DNA from: Citrobacter enshiensis
Lineage (GTDB): Bacteria; Pseudomonadota; Gammaproteobacteria; Enterobacterales; Enterobacteriaceae
DNA length: 64,000 bases
Assembly: GCF_029338175.1 (NCBI RefSeq)
Contig: NZ_CP119862.1
Coordinates: forward strand, 1,426,001-1,490,000
Reading direction: 5' to 3'
Positions 52,220 to 62,681 of the stretch are shown here, piece after piece. The notes beneath the pieces were generated by a model. The model had not been told where the DNA came from and made no database searches. It worked only from the letters and a program-made list of their open reading frames with translations. The position numbers and the translations under genes are program-made. Numbering within the stretch: position 1 is the first letter of the stretch; the number at the start of each line of letters is the position of its first letter.

Positions 52220-54360
52220 TGGAAATGACATCGGCTTTTACGCTTAACGTGCGTCTGGATAATGTCGCCGTCGTTTCCATGGACGTCCCCGGCGAAAAGA
52301 TGAACACCTTAAAAGCGGCATTTGCGACGCAGGTTCGCGCCATTCTGAAACAAATCCGTGAAAACAAAGCATTGCGCGGCGTGGTGTTCATTTCCGCAAA
52401 GCCAGATAATTTTATTGCTGGCGCCGATATCAATATGATTGGCCATTGCCGCAGCGCTCAGGAGGCTGAAACCCTCGCACGTCAGGGCCAGCAGATAATG
52501 TCTGAGATTAACGCGTTGCCGATCCCGGTCATTGCCGCCATTCATGGTGCGTGTCTGGGCGGGGGGCTTGAGATGGCGCTGGCCTGCCACCACCGCATCT
52601 GTACCGATGATGCAAAAACAGTCCTGGGCCTGCCGGAAGTACAGCTTGGGCTGTTGCCGGGTTCGGGCGGCACACAGCGACTGCCGCGTCTGGTCGGGGT
52701 GAGTACAGCGCTGGATATGATCCTCACCGGTAAGCAACTGCGCGCCAAACAGGCGCTGAAGGCGGGGCTGGTGGATGAGGTTGTCCCCTATTCCATTTTG
52801 CTGGAAGCCGCTGTTGAGTTAGCCAAACAGGATCGGTCATCTCATCGTGAATTACCGGTTCGTGAACGCATTCTTGCAGGTCCGCTGGGGCGTGCACTGT
52901 TATTTCGTATGGTCAGGAAACAGACGGAGCAGAAAACTCAGGGTAACTATCCGGCCACCGACCGTATTCTGGAGGTGATCGAAACCGGGCTGGCGCAGGG
53001 GAGCAGCAGCGGTTATGACGCTGAAGCCCGTGCGTTTGGTGAACTGGCGATGACGTCGGAGTCAAAAGCCTTACGTAATATCTTCTTTGCCAGCACAGAG
53101 GTGAAAAAAGACCCAGGCAGCGACGTGCAACCCGGCTCACTCGAAAGCGTAGGGATCCTTGGCGGTGGATTAATGGGCGGCGGAATTGCTTATGTTACGG
53201 CCTGTAAAGGCGGCTTGCCAGTTCGCATCAAAGACATTAATACGAATGGAATCAACCACGCGCTGAAGTACACCTGGGATCAACTTGAAACGAAAGTGCG
53301 CCGCCGCCATATCAAGGCAGGCGAACGTGACAAACAGCTAGCGCTAATTTCGGGCTCTATCGATTATCGCGGTTTCTCTCATCGGGATCTGGTTATTGAG
53401 GCTGTGTTTGAAGATCTGTTGTTAAAACAACGGATGGTGGAGGAAGTTGAGCAGAATTGCGCCCCTCACACGATTTTTGCGTCTAACACCTCATCTTTAC
53501 CGATTGGGGATATTGCAGCAAAGGCTCTCAGACCGGAGCAGGTGATCGGTATGCACTTCTTCAGTCCGGTAGAAAAAATGCCGCTGGTTGAGGTAATCCC
53601 GCATGCGACCACCTCTGCGCAGACAATTGCGACAACCGTTAAACTGGCGAAAAAACAGGGCAAAACGCCCATTGTGGTTAGCGATAAAGCGGGTTTCTAC
53701 GTCAACCGTATTCTTGCTCCCTATATCAACGAGGCAATACGTCTGCTGACCGAAGGGGAACGTGTCGAACATATTGACGCCGCGTTAGTAAAGTTTGGTT
53801 TTCCAGTAGGCCCAATCCAACTTTTGGATGAGGTCGGAATCGACACAGGCACTAAAATTATACCTGTACTGGAGGCGGCTTACGGAGCACGGTTTAGCGC
53901 GCCTGCAAATGTTGTTGCTTCAATTTTGAATGATGATCGCAAAGGTAGAAAAAATGGCCGGGGTTTCTATCTTTATGGTGCAAAAGGGCGTAAAAGCAAA
54001 AAACGAGTCGACCCTGCAATTTATACGCTTATTGGCGTGCAAGGGCAGACAAGGCTTTCCGCGCAGCAGATTGCTGAACGTTGTGTAATGTTAATGCTCA
54101 ATGAGGCGGCACGCTGTTTCGATGAGCAGGTTATCCGTAGCGCCCGGGATGGCGATATCGGCGCTGTTTTCGGTATTGGTTTTCCGCCATTTCTTGGCGG
54201 CCCGTTCCGTTATATGGACTCCCTGGGGGCGGGTGAAGTGGTTGCAACTCTGCAACGGCTGAGCGCGCAATATGGCGACCGGTTTACGCCGTGTGAGCCG
54301 CTATTGCAGATGGCGCAGCGTGGTGAACGCTTCTGGAGGAGCGGGGGAACGGACCTGTAA
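52219..54360 (+). CDS. fadJ: Multifunctional enoyl-CoA hydratase/3-hydroxyacyl-CoA dehydrogenase FadJ
   Basis: Alpha subunit of the FadIJ complex, 713 residues. The N-terminal crotonase domain (1-190) contains [15 protein letters not shown] (Glu near 119) and [17 protein letters not shown] (Glu near 139). The NAD-binding HAD domain starts at [14 protein letters not shown] (about residue 310) and the C-terminal HAD domain has the catalytic His-Glu pair region ([14 protein letters not shown]). The TAATG junction with fadI indicates translational coupling. The final gene of the operon. Confidence 0.97.
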   Translation: MEMTSAFTLNVRLDNVAVVSMDVPGEKMNTLKAAFATQVRAILKQIRENKALRGVVFISAKPDNFIAGADINMIGHCRSAQEAETLARQGQQIMSEINALPIPVIAAIHGACLGGGLEMALACHHRICTDDAKTVLGLPEVQLGLLPGSGGTQRLPRLVGVSTALDMILTGKQLRAKQALKAGLVDEVVPYSILLEAAVELAKQDRSSHRELPVRERILAGPLGRALLFRMVRKQTEQKTQGNYPATDRILEVIETGLAQGSSSGYDAEARAFGELAMTSESKALRNIFFASTEVKKDPGSDVQPGSLESVGILGGGLMGGGIAYVTACKGGLPVRIKDINTNGINHALKYTWDQLETKVRRRHIKAGERDKQLALISGSIDYRGFSHRDLVIEAVFEDLLLKQRMVEEVEQNCAPHTIFASNTSSLPIGDIAAKALRPEQVIGMHFFSPVEKMPLVEVIPHATTSAQTIATTVKLAKKQGKTPIVVSDKAGFYVNRILAPYINEAIRLLTEGERVEHIDAALVKFGFPVGPIQLLDEVGIDTGTKIIPVLEAAYGARFSAPANVVASILNDDRKGRKNGRGFYLYGAKGRKSKKRVDPAIYTLIGVQGQTRLSAQQIAERCVMLMLNEAARCFDEQVIRSARDGDIGAVFGIGFPPFLGGPFRYMDSLGAGEVVATLQRLSAQYGDRFTPCEPLLQMAQRGERFWRSGGTDL

Positions 54361-54388
54361 GTATAAGGTCAAAGGTAGGATGAATCCG

Positions 54389-54528
54389 CACCGAATGAAT
54401 GTATCATGCTCAATTTGTAAACAGAGATTGACTATACTTACGCCATTACGGTAAAAAACAGCGTTTCATTCGGTGAACGGATAAGGCACAATGCCGGCCA
54501 CCGCATTTTTACCACTGCCATTACGGTA
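54389..54528. repeat. Inverted and direct short repeats downstream of fadJ
   Basis: CACCGAATGAA (54389-54399) and its complement TTCATTCGGTG (54465-54475) form a perfect 11-base inverted repeat 65 bases apart. GCCATTACGGTA occurs twice as a direct repeat (54442-54453 and 54517-54528). This could be a small degraded repeat element or the regulatory region of sixA; no family recognised. Confidence 0.4.
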
Positions 54529-54573
54529 TTGAGTACGAATGTGGGTGATTCTGGTTAACAAAAGCGGTGCAAT

Positions 54574-55059
54574 ATGCAAGTTTTTATCATGCGTCACGGC
54601 GACGCGGCCCTCGATGCCGCCAGTGATTCGGTTCGTCCCTTAACCTCTTGTGGTTGTGACGAGTCTCGCCTAATGGCGAACTGGCTGAAAGGTCAAAAAG
54701 TGGATATCGAACGTGTTCTGGTGAGCCCGTTCCTGCGAGCCGAACAAACGCTGGATATCGTTGGGGAGTGTCTGAACCTGCCGAAGGGCGTAGATGTTTT
54801 GCCGGAGTTGACTCCCTGCGGCGATGTTGGTCTGGTCAGCGCCTATCTGCAGGCTCTGGCTAATGAAGGCGTCACCACTGCGCTGGTGATCTCTCACTTA
54901 CCTTTAGTGGGATATCTCGTGTCTGAACTGTGTCCGGGTGAAACGCCGCCGATGTTTACCACGTCTGCAATTGCGAGCGTCACGCTTGATGAGACTGGTA
55001 AAGGTTGTTTCAACTGGCAGATGAGTCCATGTAATCTGAAAATGGCGAAAGCCATTTAA
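54574..55059 (+). CDS. sixA: Phosphohistidine phosphatase SixA
   Basis: A 161-residue histidine-phosphatase-family enzyme that dephosphorylates the HPt domain of ArcB and, as later work showed, NPr of the nitrogen PTS. The catalytic RHG motif is at the N-terminus (FIMRHGDAAL, His near residue 8), with the second conserved His in the middle (VISHLPLVGY). Followed by a REP element and a terminator. Confidence 0.95.
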   Translation: MQVFIMRHGDAALDAASDSVRPLTSCGCDESRLMANWLKGQKVDIERVLVSPFLRAEQTLDIVGECLNLPKGVDVLPELTPCGDVGLVSAYLQALANEGVTTALVISHLPLVGYLVSELCPGETPPMFTTSAIASVTLDETGKGCFNWQMSPCNLKMAKAI

Positions 55060-55061
55060 CG

Positions 55062-55097
55062 GTAAAATGGCGGATAAGGCGAAGCCGCCATCTGGCA
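55062..55097. repeat. REP element after sixA
   Basis: GGATAAGGCGAAGCCGCCATC has the standard REP core on the minus strand and lies just beyond the sixA stop. Confidence 0.7.
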
Positions 55098-55109
55098 AAC
55101 ACAACGATC

Positions 55110-55138
55110 AAAAGAGCCGCTGCTGCGGCTCTTTCTGT
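55110..55138. terminator. Terminator between sixA and smrB
   Basis: AAAAGAGCCGCTGCTGCGGCTCTTT, a GC-rich hairpin flanked by A- and T-rich sequence, usable in both directions between the two convergent genes. Confidence 0.8.
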
Positions 55139-55147
55139 TTTGGCGGT

Positions 55148-55699
55148 TCAGGGAAGCTCGGGTGGTAGCCACTCTTCTACTTCTATCAGCACCAGCAGCG
55201 CGGCATCGCCGCCATACTCCTTCGGCGCCTGATGAAAAGCCATCACATGCGGGTGTTGTGCCAGCCATAGCGGTGTCTGCTGTTTAAGGATGTGCTTGCC
55301 ATGTCCGTGCATCACGCAGGCGCAAAACACATGTTCCCGGCGGCAGGCGGCAATCAATGCGCCCAACTCTTGTTTGGCCTGTTGTTGGGTCAAACCATGC
55401 AAGTCGAGAAACAGCTCCGGGGAGTAATCACCACGGCGCATCTTCTTCAGTTCAAAATGGCTGACGTCGGGACGAAGGTATTTTACCGGACCATCCGTAT
55501 TCAACAGAGGCTGAAATTCGTCAGAGAAATAGTGACTGGCGTCTGCCTGCTCCGAAAGGAGTCGCTTAACCGGAACCTCGGTAATTTTTTTACGCTGCGG
55601 GCGGTGAACAATCGTGTCCTGCTTAATCTGACGGGTGCCGGTCATCAACTGCCGGAACAACGTCTGGTCCTCCTCGCTGAGCGGATTTTTCTTTTTCAT
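55148..55699 (-). CDS. smrB: Ribosome-collision endonuclease SmrB
   Basis: A 183-residue Smr-domain protein that binds collided ribosomes and cuts the mRNA between them. An N-terminal extension of about 90 residues with a conserved basic/helical part precedes the Smr domain, where [16 protein letters not shown] contains the catalytic DLHG and HGHGKHILK the second motif. It is divergent from prmB and has the full E. coli length. Confidence 0.95.
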   Translation of the reverse strand: MKKKNPLSEEDQTLFRQLMTGTRQIKQDTIVHRPQRKKITEVPVKRLLSEQADASHYFSDEFQPLLNTDGPVKYLRPDVSHFELKKMRRGDYSPELFLDLHGLTQQQAKQELGALIAACRREHVFCACVMHGHGKHILKQQTPLWLAQHPHVMAFHQAPKEYGGDAALLVLIEVEEWLPPELP

Positions 55700-55864
55700 T
55701 CGCGCGTCTCATCTTCTGTTTTGCGTTAGTTTACCCGACTCCGGGGATATCCGATCCGCCAAAACGCAATTTTCGTGTTCATGCTCTGCGTGAATGCTGA
55801 TTTATCCCCGTCTTCGTGGCAAACTAGCCGCCGAATTTAATGCGAGCATGCCCTGGAGGAATAC

Positions 55865-56797
55865 GTGGATAAAATTTTCGTCGATGAAGCAGTGAGTGAA
55901 CTGCATACCATTCAGGACATGTTGCGCTGGGCGGTTAGCCGTTTTAGCGCGGCAAATGTATGGTACGGCCACGGTACGGATAATCCCTGGGATGAAGCAG
56001 TTCAACTGGTATTGCCGACGCTGTATTTACCGCTGGATATTCCTGAAGATATGCGTAGCGCGCGTCTGACGCCGAGTGAACGTCACCGCATTGTTGAACG
56101 CGTGATCCGTCGCGTTAATGAGCGCATTCCGGTGGCCTACCTGACGAACAAAGCCTGGTTCTGCGGTCACGAATTCTATGTGGATGAACGCGTGCTGGTA
56201 CCGCGCTCACCGATTGGCGAACTGATCAACAATCATTTTGACGGGCTTATCCATAGTCAGCCGAAGCATATTCTGGATATGTGTACCGGCAGCGGCTGCA
56301 TTGCGATTGCCTGCGCCTATGCCTTCCCGGAAGCGGAAGTCGATGCCGTCGATATTTCCACCGATGCGTTAGCGGTGACCGAACACAACATTGAAGAACA
56401 TGGCTTGCTCAATCACGTGACGCCTATCCGTTCTGATGTGTTCCGTGACCTGCCGAAGGTTCAGTACGACCTGATCGTCACGAATCCGCCGTATGTCGAT
56501 GCAGAAGATATGTCCGATCTGCCGAGTGAATATCGCCACGAACCTGAACTGGGTCTGGCATCGGGATCCGATGGGTTAAAGCTCACCCGCCGTATCCTGG
56601 GCAATGCGCCGGATTACTTGTCTGATGACGGTATTCTGATTTGTGAAGTCGGAAACAGCATGGTACATCTGATAGAACAATACCCGGATGTGCCGTTTAC
56701 CTGGCTGGAATTCGACAATGGCGGCGACGGCGTCTTCATGCTGACGAAAGCGCAGCTGATTGCGGCTCGTGAACATTTCAGCATCTACAAAGACTAA
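55865..56797 (+). CDS. prmB: 50S ribosomal protein uL3 glutamine methyltransferase PrmB
   Basis: SAM-dependent methyltransferase that modifies a Gln of ribosomal protein L3. The 310-residue protein begins at a GTG with a strong GGAGGA site. SAM-binding [17 protein letters not shown] starts near residue 138 and the [10 protein letters not shown] catalytic motif is near 208. First gene of the prmB-aroC-mepA-yfcA-epmC-yfcL array. Confidence 0.96.
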   Translation: MDKIFVDEAVSELHTIQDMLRWAVSRFSAANVWYGHGTDNPWDEAVQLVLPTLYLPLDIPEDMRSARLTPSERHRIVERVIRRVNERIPVAYLTNKAWFCGHEFYVDERVLVPRSPIGELINNHFDGLIHSQPKHILDMCTGSGCIAIACAYAFPEAEVDAVDISTDALAVTEHNIEEHGLLNHVTPIRSDVFRDLPKVQYDLIVTNPPYVDAEDMSDLPSEYRHEPELGLASGSDGLKLTRRILGNAPDYLSDDGILICEVGNSMVHLIEQYPDVPFTWLEFDNGGDGVFMLTKAQLIAAREHFSIYKD

Positions 56798-56836
56798 TCA
56801 AACGCGCAAACACACAACAACGATAACGGAGCCGTG

Positions 56837-57922
56837 ATGGCAGGAAATACACTTGGACAACTCTTTCGCGTAACCACTTTTGGCGAATCGCACGGGCTGG
56901 CGCTCGGGTGTATCGTCGATGGCGTTCCGCCTGGCATCCCGCTGACAGAGGCTGATTTGCAGCACGATCTCGACAGACGTCGTCCGGGCACCTCACGTTA
57001 CACGACTCAGCGTCGTGAGCCGGATCAGGTGAAAATTCTGTCGGGTGTGTTTGAAGGCGTCACCACTGGCACCAGCATCGGTTTACTGATTGAAAACACC
57101 GATCAACGTTCGCAGGACTATAGCGCCATTAAAGACGTTTTTCGTCCAGGCCATGCCGACTATACCTATGAGCAGAAGTACGGTTTGCGTGATTACCGTG
57201 GCGGCGGACGCTCATCTGCCCGTGAAACGGCAATGCGCGTTGCGGCAGGAGCGATTGCCAAAAAATATCTGGCCGAAAAATTCGGTATCGTTATTCAGGG
57301 CTGTCTGACCCAGATGGGCGATATTCCACTGGCGATCAAAGACTGGTCGCAGGTAGAGCTTAATCCGTTCTTTTGTCCCGATCCGGACAAAATTGACGCG
57401 TTAGACGAACTGATGCGCGCGCTGAAAAAAGAGGGCGATTCCATTGGGGCAAAAGTGACGGTGGTGGCGAACGGCGTACCGCCGGGTCTTGGTGAGCCGG
57501 TGTTTGACCGCCTGGACGCCGACATCGCCCACGCGCTGATGAGCATCAATGCGGTCAAAGGTGTGGAAATCGGCGACGGTTTTGACGTGGTCTCGCTGCG
57601 TGGCAGCCAGAACCGCGACGAAATCACCAAAGCGGGTTTCCAGAGCAACCATGCTGGCGGCATTCTGGGGGGGATCAGCAGTGGGCAACAAATTGTGGCT
57701 CACATGGCGTTGAAACCGACCTCCAGCATTACCGTGCCGGGGCGGACGATCAATCGTTTTGGCGAAGAAGTTGAGATGGTAACCAAAGGGCGTCACGATC
57801 CTTGTGTTGGGATCCGCGCCGTACCGATTGCCGAAGCGATGCTGGCGATCGTGTTGATGGATCACCTGCTGCGTCAGCGGGCGCAAAATGCGGATGTAAA
57901 GACTGATATACCACGCTGGTAA
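56837..57922 (+). CDS. aroC: Chorismate synthase
   Basis: Flavin-dependent last enzyme of the common aromatic pathway; converts EPSP to chorismate. 361 residues from the ATG at 56837 ([11 protein letters not shown]). Signature motifs GESHGLALG (about residues 16-24), the [16 protein letters not shown] block (about 120-135) and [15 protein letters not shown] are intact. A GTG one codon earlier is possible but the ATG matches the family start. Confidence 0.98.
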   Translation: MAGNTLGQLFRVTTFGESHGLALGCIVDGVPPGIPLTEADLQHDLDRRRPGTSRYTTQRREPDQVKILSGVFEGVTTGTSIGLLIENTDQRSQDYSAIKDVFRPGHADYTYEQKYGLRDYRGGGRSSARETAMRVAAGAIAKKYLAEKFGIVIQGCLTQMGDIPLAIKDWSQVELNPFFCPDPDKIDALDELMRALKKEGDSIGAKVTVVANGVPPGLGEPVFDRLDADIAHALMSINAVKGVEIGDGFDVVSLRGSQNRDEITKAGFQSNHAGGILGGISSGQQIVAHMALKPTSSITVPGRTINRFGEEVEMVTKGRHDPCVGIRAVPIAEAMLAIVLMDHLLRQRAQNADVKTDIPRW

Positions 57923-57925
57923 CAG

Positions 57926-58750
57926 ATGAAAAAAACGGTACTTGCACTGCTGGCCCTGTTGGTCAGTAGTGCCAGCCTGGCGGCGACGCCCTGGCAAAAA
58001 ATAACCCATCCCGTCTCGGGAAGCGCGCAATCTATTGGCGGATTTTCGAATGGTTGTATCGTGGGCGCCGACACGCTTCCCGTACAGTCTGAATCCTACC
58101 AGGTGATGCGCACCGATCAGCGCCGCTATTTCGGCCATCCTGATCTGGTGATGTTTATCCAGCGTCTGAGTACGCAGGTGAACCAACTGGGGTTGGGGAC
58201 GGTGCTGATTGGCGATATGGGGATGCCTGCTGGCGGTCGTTTCAACGGCGGACATGCCAGCCATCAGACCGGCCTGGACGTCGATATTTTCCTCCAGTTG
58301 CCGAAAACGCGCTGGACGCAGACTCAGCTGTTGCGACCTCAGGCGCTGGACCTGGTCGCTGCTGATGGTAAACACGTCGTGCCGTCGTTGTGGAAACCCG
58401 AAATTTCCCATCTGATTAAACTGGCGGCGGAAGATAACGACGTCACGCGAATTTTTGTCAATCCTGCGATTAAACAACAACTTTGTCTGGATGCCGGGAC
58501 CGATCGCGACTGGTTGCGTAAGGTTCGCCCGTGGTTCCAGCATCGTGCGCATATGCATGTAAGACTACGCTGCCCAGCCGACAGCCTTGAGTGTGAAGAT
58601 CAACCGTTGCCGCCACCGGGTGATGGATGCGGTGCGGAGCTGCAGAGCTGGTTCGAGCCGCCGAAACCTGGAACAACCAAGCCTGAGAAGAAGACACCGC
58701 CACCGTTGCCGCCTTCCTGCCAGGCGCTACTGGATGAGCATGTACTCTAA
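57926..58750 (+). CDS. mepA: Penicillin-insensitive murein endopeptidase MepA
   Basis: Periplasmic zinc DD-/LD-endopeptidase that cuts peptidoglycan cross-links, 274 residues. It has a signal peptide (about 19 residues, SASLA) and the LAS-family zinc motif [11 protein letters not shown] (His and Asp ligands near 113 and 120) plus HRAHMHVR near 209-216. Starts four bases after the aroC stop. Confidence 0.96.
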   Translation: MKKTVLALLALLVSSASLAATPWQKITHPVSGSAQSIGGFSNGCIVGADTLPVQSESYQVMRTDQRRYFGHPDLVMFIQRLSTQVNQLGLGTVLIGDMGMPAGGRFNGGHASHQTGLDVDIFLQLPKTRWTQTQLLRPQALDLVAADGKHVVPSLWKPEISHLIKLAAEDNDVTRIFVNPAIKQQLCLDAGTDRDWLRKVRPWFQHRAHMHVRLRCPADSLECEDQPLPPPGDGCGAELQSWFEPPKPGTTKPEKKTPPPLPPSCQALLDEHVL

Positions 58751-59559
58751 TGGACAATTTTTTAGACCTGTTTATGGTGTCTCCGCTGTTGTTGGTGGTT
58801 CTGTTTTTTATCGCGGTGCTGGCAGGCTTTATTGATTCAATCGCCGGAGGCGGGGGGCTGCTGACTATTCCCGCTCTGATGGCGGCGGGAATGTCGCCTG
58901 CGAACGCACTGGCAACCAACAAACTGCAGGCCTGTGGCGGCTCCATCTCGGCCACCATCTATTTTATTCGCCGCAAAGTGATCAATCTGGCGGAGCAAAA
59001 ACTCAACATTGCGATGACTTTCATTGGCTCAATGAGCGGCGCGCTGTTGGTTCAGCATGTGCAATCTGATGTGCTGCGTCAGATCTTGCCCGTTTTGGTT
59101 ATTTGTATCGGTCTTTACTTTTTGTTGATGCCGAAGCTGGGAGAGGAAGACAGACAACGTCGTCTTTACGGTCTGCCTTTTGCGCTGATCGCCGGAGGAT
59201 GCGTCGGCTTCTACGATGGTTTTTTTGGACCCGCGGCAGGATCGTTTTACGCACTGGCTTTTGTCACCCTGTGCGGATATAACCTCGCCAAATCAACGGC
59301 CCACGCCAAATTACTTAACGCCACCTCAAACGTGGGCGGTCTGTTGTTGTTTATCATCGGCGGAAAAGTGATCTGGGCGACCGGCTTTGTGATGCTGATT
59401 GGCCAGTTCCTCGGCGCGCGTATGGGCTCCCGACTGGTATTGAGCAAAGGGCAAACCTTAATTCGGCCCATGATCGTTATCGTTTCGGCGGTGATGAGCA
59501 CCAAACTACTTTATGATAGCCATGGACAGGAGATCCTCCACTGGTTGGGGATGAGCTAA
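58750..59559 (+). CDS. yfcA: TSUP family transporter YfcA
   Basis: A 269-residue inner-membrane protein of the TauE/SafE (TSUP) family with about eight helices; the GFIDSIAGGGGLLTIPALM motif near the N-terminus and YDGFFGPAAGSF in the second half form the two pseudo-repeats. Probably exports a sulfur-containing or carboxylate anion, substrate unknown. Start overlaps the mepA stop by one base. Confidence 0.93.
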   Translation: MDNFLDLFMVSPLLLVVLFFIAVLAGFIDSIAGGGGLLTIPALMAAGMSPANALATNKLQACGGSISATIYFIRRKVINLAEQKLNIAMTFIGSMSGALLVQHVQSDVLRQILPVLVICIGLYFLLMPKLGEEDRQRRLYGLPFALIAGGCVGFYDGFFGPAAGSFYALAFVTLCGYNLAKSTAHAKLLNATSNVGGLLLFIIGGKVIWATGFVMLIGQFLGARMGSRLVLSKGQTLIRPMIVIVSAVMSTKLLYDSHGQEILHWLGMS

Positions 59560-60107
59560 TGAACAGTACACATCACTACGAACAGTTAATCGATATTTTT
59601 AATGGCTGTTTTGCCGATGGATTTAATACCCGTCTGATTAAAGGCGATGACGAACCGATCTATCTTCCTGCTGATGCTGAGATCCCGTATCACCGTATCG
59701 TCTTTGCCCACGGCTTTTACGCCAGCGCCTTGCATGAAATTTCGCACTGGTGCATCGCGGGTAAAGCGCGTCGGGAGCTGGTCGATTTTGGCTACTGGTA
59801 CTGCCCGGACGGCCGGGATGCGCAGACTCAGTGCCAGTTTGAGGATGTGGAAGTGAAACCCCAGGCGTTTGACTGGTTATTTTGCGTGGCGGCGGGTTAT
59901 CCGTTCAACGTCAGCTGCGATAATCTGGAAGGCGACTTTGAACCGGATCGCGTGGTGTTTCAGCGTCGGGTACATGCTCAGGTGATGGAATATCTGGAAA
60001 AAGGTATCCCTGAGCGTCCAGCGCAATTCATTAAAGCGCTACAGAATTATTATCACACGCCTGATCTTAAGGTGGAACAGTTCCCGTGGCCAGAAGCGCT
60101 CAACTGA
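59559..60107 (+). CDS. epmC: Elongation factor P hydroxylase EpmC
   Basis: A 182-residue enzyme that hydroxylates the beta-lysylated Lys of EF-P, the last step of the modification begun by EpmA and EpmB. The metal-binding region ALHEISHWCIAGKARR (residues about 53-68) contains the conserved His/Glu set. Starts inside the yfcA stop codon (TAATG), so it is translationally coupled. Confidence 0.93.
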   Translation: MNSTHHYEQLIDIFNGCFADGFNTRLIKGDDEPIYLPADAEIPYHRIVFAHGFYASALHEISHWCIAGKARRELVDFGYWYCPDGRDAQTQCQFEDVEVKPQAFDWLFCVAAGYPFNVSCDNLEGDFEPDRVVFQRRVHAQVMEYLEKGIPERPAQFIKALQNYYHTPDLKVEQFPWPEALN

Positions 60108-60139
60108 AGCCAGCGCCACGTTTACAATGAGGAAAGAAG

Positions 60140-60418
60140 ATGATCGCGGAGTTTGAATCACGCATTCTGGCATTAATCGACGACATGGTAGAGCATGCAA
60201 GTGATGATGAGCTTTTTGCCAGTGGGTATTTGCGTGGCCACCTGACGCTAGCCGTTGCTGACCTGGAAGGGGGGGATGACCATTCCGCCGAAGCGGTATC
60301 TGCCAATGTCACCCTGAGTCTGGAAAAGGCGATTGGCGCAGGTGAGCTCTCGCCGCGCGACCAGGCATTAGTGAAGGAGATGTGGGACGCTCTGTTCCAG
60401 AAGGTCACGGCAAAATAG
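60140..60418 (+). CDS. yfcL: YfcL family protein
   Basis: A 92-residue acidic protein that matches YfcL of E. coli, of unknown function. It has an all-helical pattern ([19 protein letters not shown]) and an AAGAAG ribosome site. Last gene of the operon beginning with prmB; REP elements follow. Confidence 0.9.
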   Translation: MIAEFESRILALIDDMVEHASDDELFASGYLRGHLTLAVADLEGGDDHSAEAVSANVTLSLEKAIGAGELSPRDQALVKEMWDALFQKVTAK

Positions 60419-60429
60419 TGGCGGAATGT

Positions 60430-60513
60430 GCCGGATAGCGACGCCTGGCGTCTTATTCGGCCAATGAGCCCACATCCCGTAGGCCGGATAAGGTGTCTGC
60501 ACCGCTATCCGGC
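60430..60513. repeat. BIME: two REP units
   Basis: Two REP-like palindromes, GCCGGATAGCGACGCC... GGCC (60430-60462) and AGGCCGGATAAGG... CTATCCGGC (60480-60513), are separated by a short spacer between yfcL and mnmC. This is the common bacterial interspersed mosaic element layout between convergent genes. Confidence 0.75.
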
Positions 60514-60522
60514 ATTGCTCCG

Positions 60523-62523
60523 TTACTGTACCGCTTTCCCCTTCAACAACTTCCGTACCCATAAACGATTCGGGTTTAATGCCGCCAGCGTGTTCGCATC
60601 CATCGGGATAGGTTCCTCACTCATTTGCGCGGCGAGGATCTCCGCACACAGTGGGGCAGAACACAGCCCACGCGATCCCAGCGCGCCCAGCATAAACAGA
60701 TCCGCGTAGACCGGCGCACTTTCCGCGTTCGCTTTGTGTTCAGCCAGGTTTGCATATTGGGTGAGCGTCGCGTCATAGTCCGGCACATTGCCCACCATGG
60801 GCAGGTGGTCGCGGGTGGCGCAACGCACGCCGCAACGCGCCTCTTTTCCGCTCACATCGACCTCTTTTGCCCACCCGGCATGCGGAAAACAGTCAATCAG
60901 GCGCTGCCGATTCTGTTGCTGATCATCCTCGCGATAGCGTGTCTCTTCACTGCCACGGTGATAGCTGGCGCCGATACAGTGCTGCTGATTGGCCGGATTT
61001 TGCGGGGTGAGATAGCCGTCATAGCACAACACCTGCCGTAGGGCGGACAGCGCAGAAGTGGTGGGGATATGGCTCACCTGACCCCCAACGGAGTAAACCG
61101 GCAACGGCTGAGTTTGCTCAAAACGATTAATCTGATGACCGTTTGCCAGGACGACAACCTGATGTTCAGCTTGTGTTCCGTCTGCGAACGTCAACTGCCA
61201 ACCTGCTTCCTGCGCTGAAAGGGTGGTCAGGGAATGCTGATAACGGGTACGTAATCCCTGTTTTTCGGCCTGGGCCAGTACCGCTGCGGTCAACTCCGCC
61301 GGACACAGCCAGCCGCCGTGCGGCCAGGTGATCCCCCCGCAGTTTACCGACAGACCAATGGTTTGCTCGATCTGCGTCGCATCAACGGCCTGTGCGAATT
61401 CGCCGGGCAGTAACTGCGACAGCATTTGTTCGATTTTCTGCTCACTCTTTTTATCCCAGCCTAATTGCGTGACGCCGCACCAGTCGTGCGCAAACTCCAC
61501 GGGCAGGGCGTCATACAGGCGTCGGGCAAAGGTGAACGCGGCAGGAAAGAAGCGATTTATGGCCGCGTCGTGTTTGCTGAGCAACGGATAAAGCGCGCCC
61601 TGACGATTACCGGAAGCGCCCTGCGCGGGTTGCTTATCGGCGCAATACAGTGTGACCTGCCAGCCACGGCGTAGCAGCGCCAGCGACAATAATGCGCTGG
61701 CGACACCGCCGCCGATAATTGCCGCTTCACGTTTTTCGGTTCCACGGCGGAGAAACCAGGGAGACGCGGAAGGGGGTGCCAGGGTTTGTTCCATCACACC
61801 GCAAAGCATTTCGCGTTTGCGCCCAAACCCTTTGCATTTTTGCATGGTAAAACCGGCATCCTGTAAACCCCGACGCACAAAACCTGCGGAGGTAAAAGTC
61901 GCCAGCGTACCGCCAGGACGCGCCAGTCGCGCCATAGCGTTAAACAGATTCTGCGTCCACATATCCGGATTTTTTGCCGGCGCGAAACCGTCGAGGAACC
62001 AGGCGTCTACTTTCTGGTTCAGTGTCTCATCCAGTTGCCCGGTCAGCTCATTGATATCGCCAAACCATAAATCCAGCGTCACACGACCCTCGTCCAGAAA
62101 CAGACGATGGCATCCGGCCAGCGGCAGAGGCCACTGAGCTTGCAACTGTTCAGCCCAGGGCGCCAGTTCAGGCCAATGCTGATGCGCCTGAACCAAATCC
62201 TGGTGGCTCAGGGGATACTTTTCGAAGCTGATAAAATGAAGTCGTTCTAACGTGGCCTGCGGGTGTGAAGCACGAAAGGCAGTGAATGCCTGCCAGAGCG
62301 TCAGGAAATTGAGACCGGTACCAAAGCCGCTTTCTGCCACAACAAATAATTGCCGTGAATGAGTGGGGAAGCGTTCCGCAAGATGATTTCCACCGAGAAA
62401 AACATAACGTGTTTCCTCCAGTCCATTATCATTAGAGAAATAGACATCATCAAAATCTCGGGAAACAGGTGTACCCTCAGCATTAAATTCAAGGTTGGCA
62501 GGTTGTATTGCGTATTGTTTCAC
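60523..62523 (-). CDS. mnmC: Bifunctional tRNA mnm5s2U enzyme MnmC
   Basis: Two-domain enzyme that finishes 5-methylaminomethyl-2-thiouridine at the wobble base. The N-terminal methyltransferase domain has [14 protein letters not shown] (SAM loop, near residue 64) and [14 protein letters not shown]; the C-terminal FAD domain has [21 protein letters not shown] near residue 265. A GTG start at 62521-62523 gives 666 residues and the family N-terminus ([13 protein letters not shown]). The frame is open further upstream into the fabB promoter, but that extension is not family-like. Divergent from fabB. Confidence 0.94.
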   Translation of the reverse strand: MKQYAIQPANLEFNAEGTPVSRDFDDVYFSNDNGLEETRYVFLGGNHLAERFPTHSRQLFVVAESGFGTGLNFLTLWQAFTAFRASHPQATLERLHFISFEKYPLSHQDLVQAHQHWPELAPWAEQLQAQWPLPLAGCHRLFLDEGRVTLDLWFGDINELTGQLDETLNQKVDAWFLDGFAPAKNPDMWTQNLFNAMARLARPGGTLATFTSAGFVRRGLQDAGFTMQKCKGFGRKREMLCGVMEQTLAPPSASPWFLRRGTEKREAAIIGGGVASALLSLALLRRGWQVTLYCADKQPAQGASGNRQGALYPLLSKHDAAINRFFPAAFTFARRLYDALPVEFAHDWCGVTQLGWDKKSEQKIEQMLSQLLPGEFAQAVDATQIEQTIGLSVNCGGITWPHGGWLCPAELTAAVLAQAEKQGLRTRYQHSLTTLSAQEAGWQLTFADGTQAEHQVVVLANGHQINRFEQTQPLPVYSVGGQVSHIPTTSALSALRQVLCYDGYLTPQNPANQQHCIGASYHRGSEETRYREDDQQQNRQRLIDCFPHAGWAKEVDVSGKEARCGVRCATRDHLPMVGNVPDYDATLTQYANLAEHKANAESAPVYADLFMLGALGSRGLCSAPLCAEILAAQMSEEPIPMDANTLAALNPNRLWVRKLLKGKAVQ

Positions 62524-62598
62524 GTAAGTTACTCGTCTCACAGGCAGTGTCACGATCTTAGCGATGTGTGCCTGGCGGCGCAAATTTCCGCATAAATT

Positions 62599-62615
62599 GG
62601 CTGATCGGACTTGTT
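62599..62615. promoter_or_regulatory. FadR-like site upstream of fabB
   Basis: GGCTGATCGGACTTGTT resembles the FadR activator site known from E. coli fabB. At fabB FadR acts as an activator. Confidence 0.6.
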
Positions 62616-62616
62616 C

Positions 62617-62634
62617 GGCGTACAAGTGTACGCT
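62617..62634. promoter_or_regulatory. FabR operator upstream of fabB
   Basis: GGCGTACAAGTGTACGCT is a near-perfect palindrome around AGTG and matches the FabR-type box (AGCGTACA..TGTACGCT). FabR represses fabB in response to unsaturated acyl-ACP/CoA. Confidence 0.7.
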
Positions 62635-62681
62635 ATTGTGCCATTCGAAACTTAATATAGTGCGACTTACAGAGGTATTGA

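Noticed and set aside
57401-58558. A 385-codon minus-strand open frame opposite aroC/mepA
   Set aside because: Antisense shadow spanning two well-identified genes; no start signal or recognisable domain.
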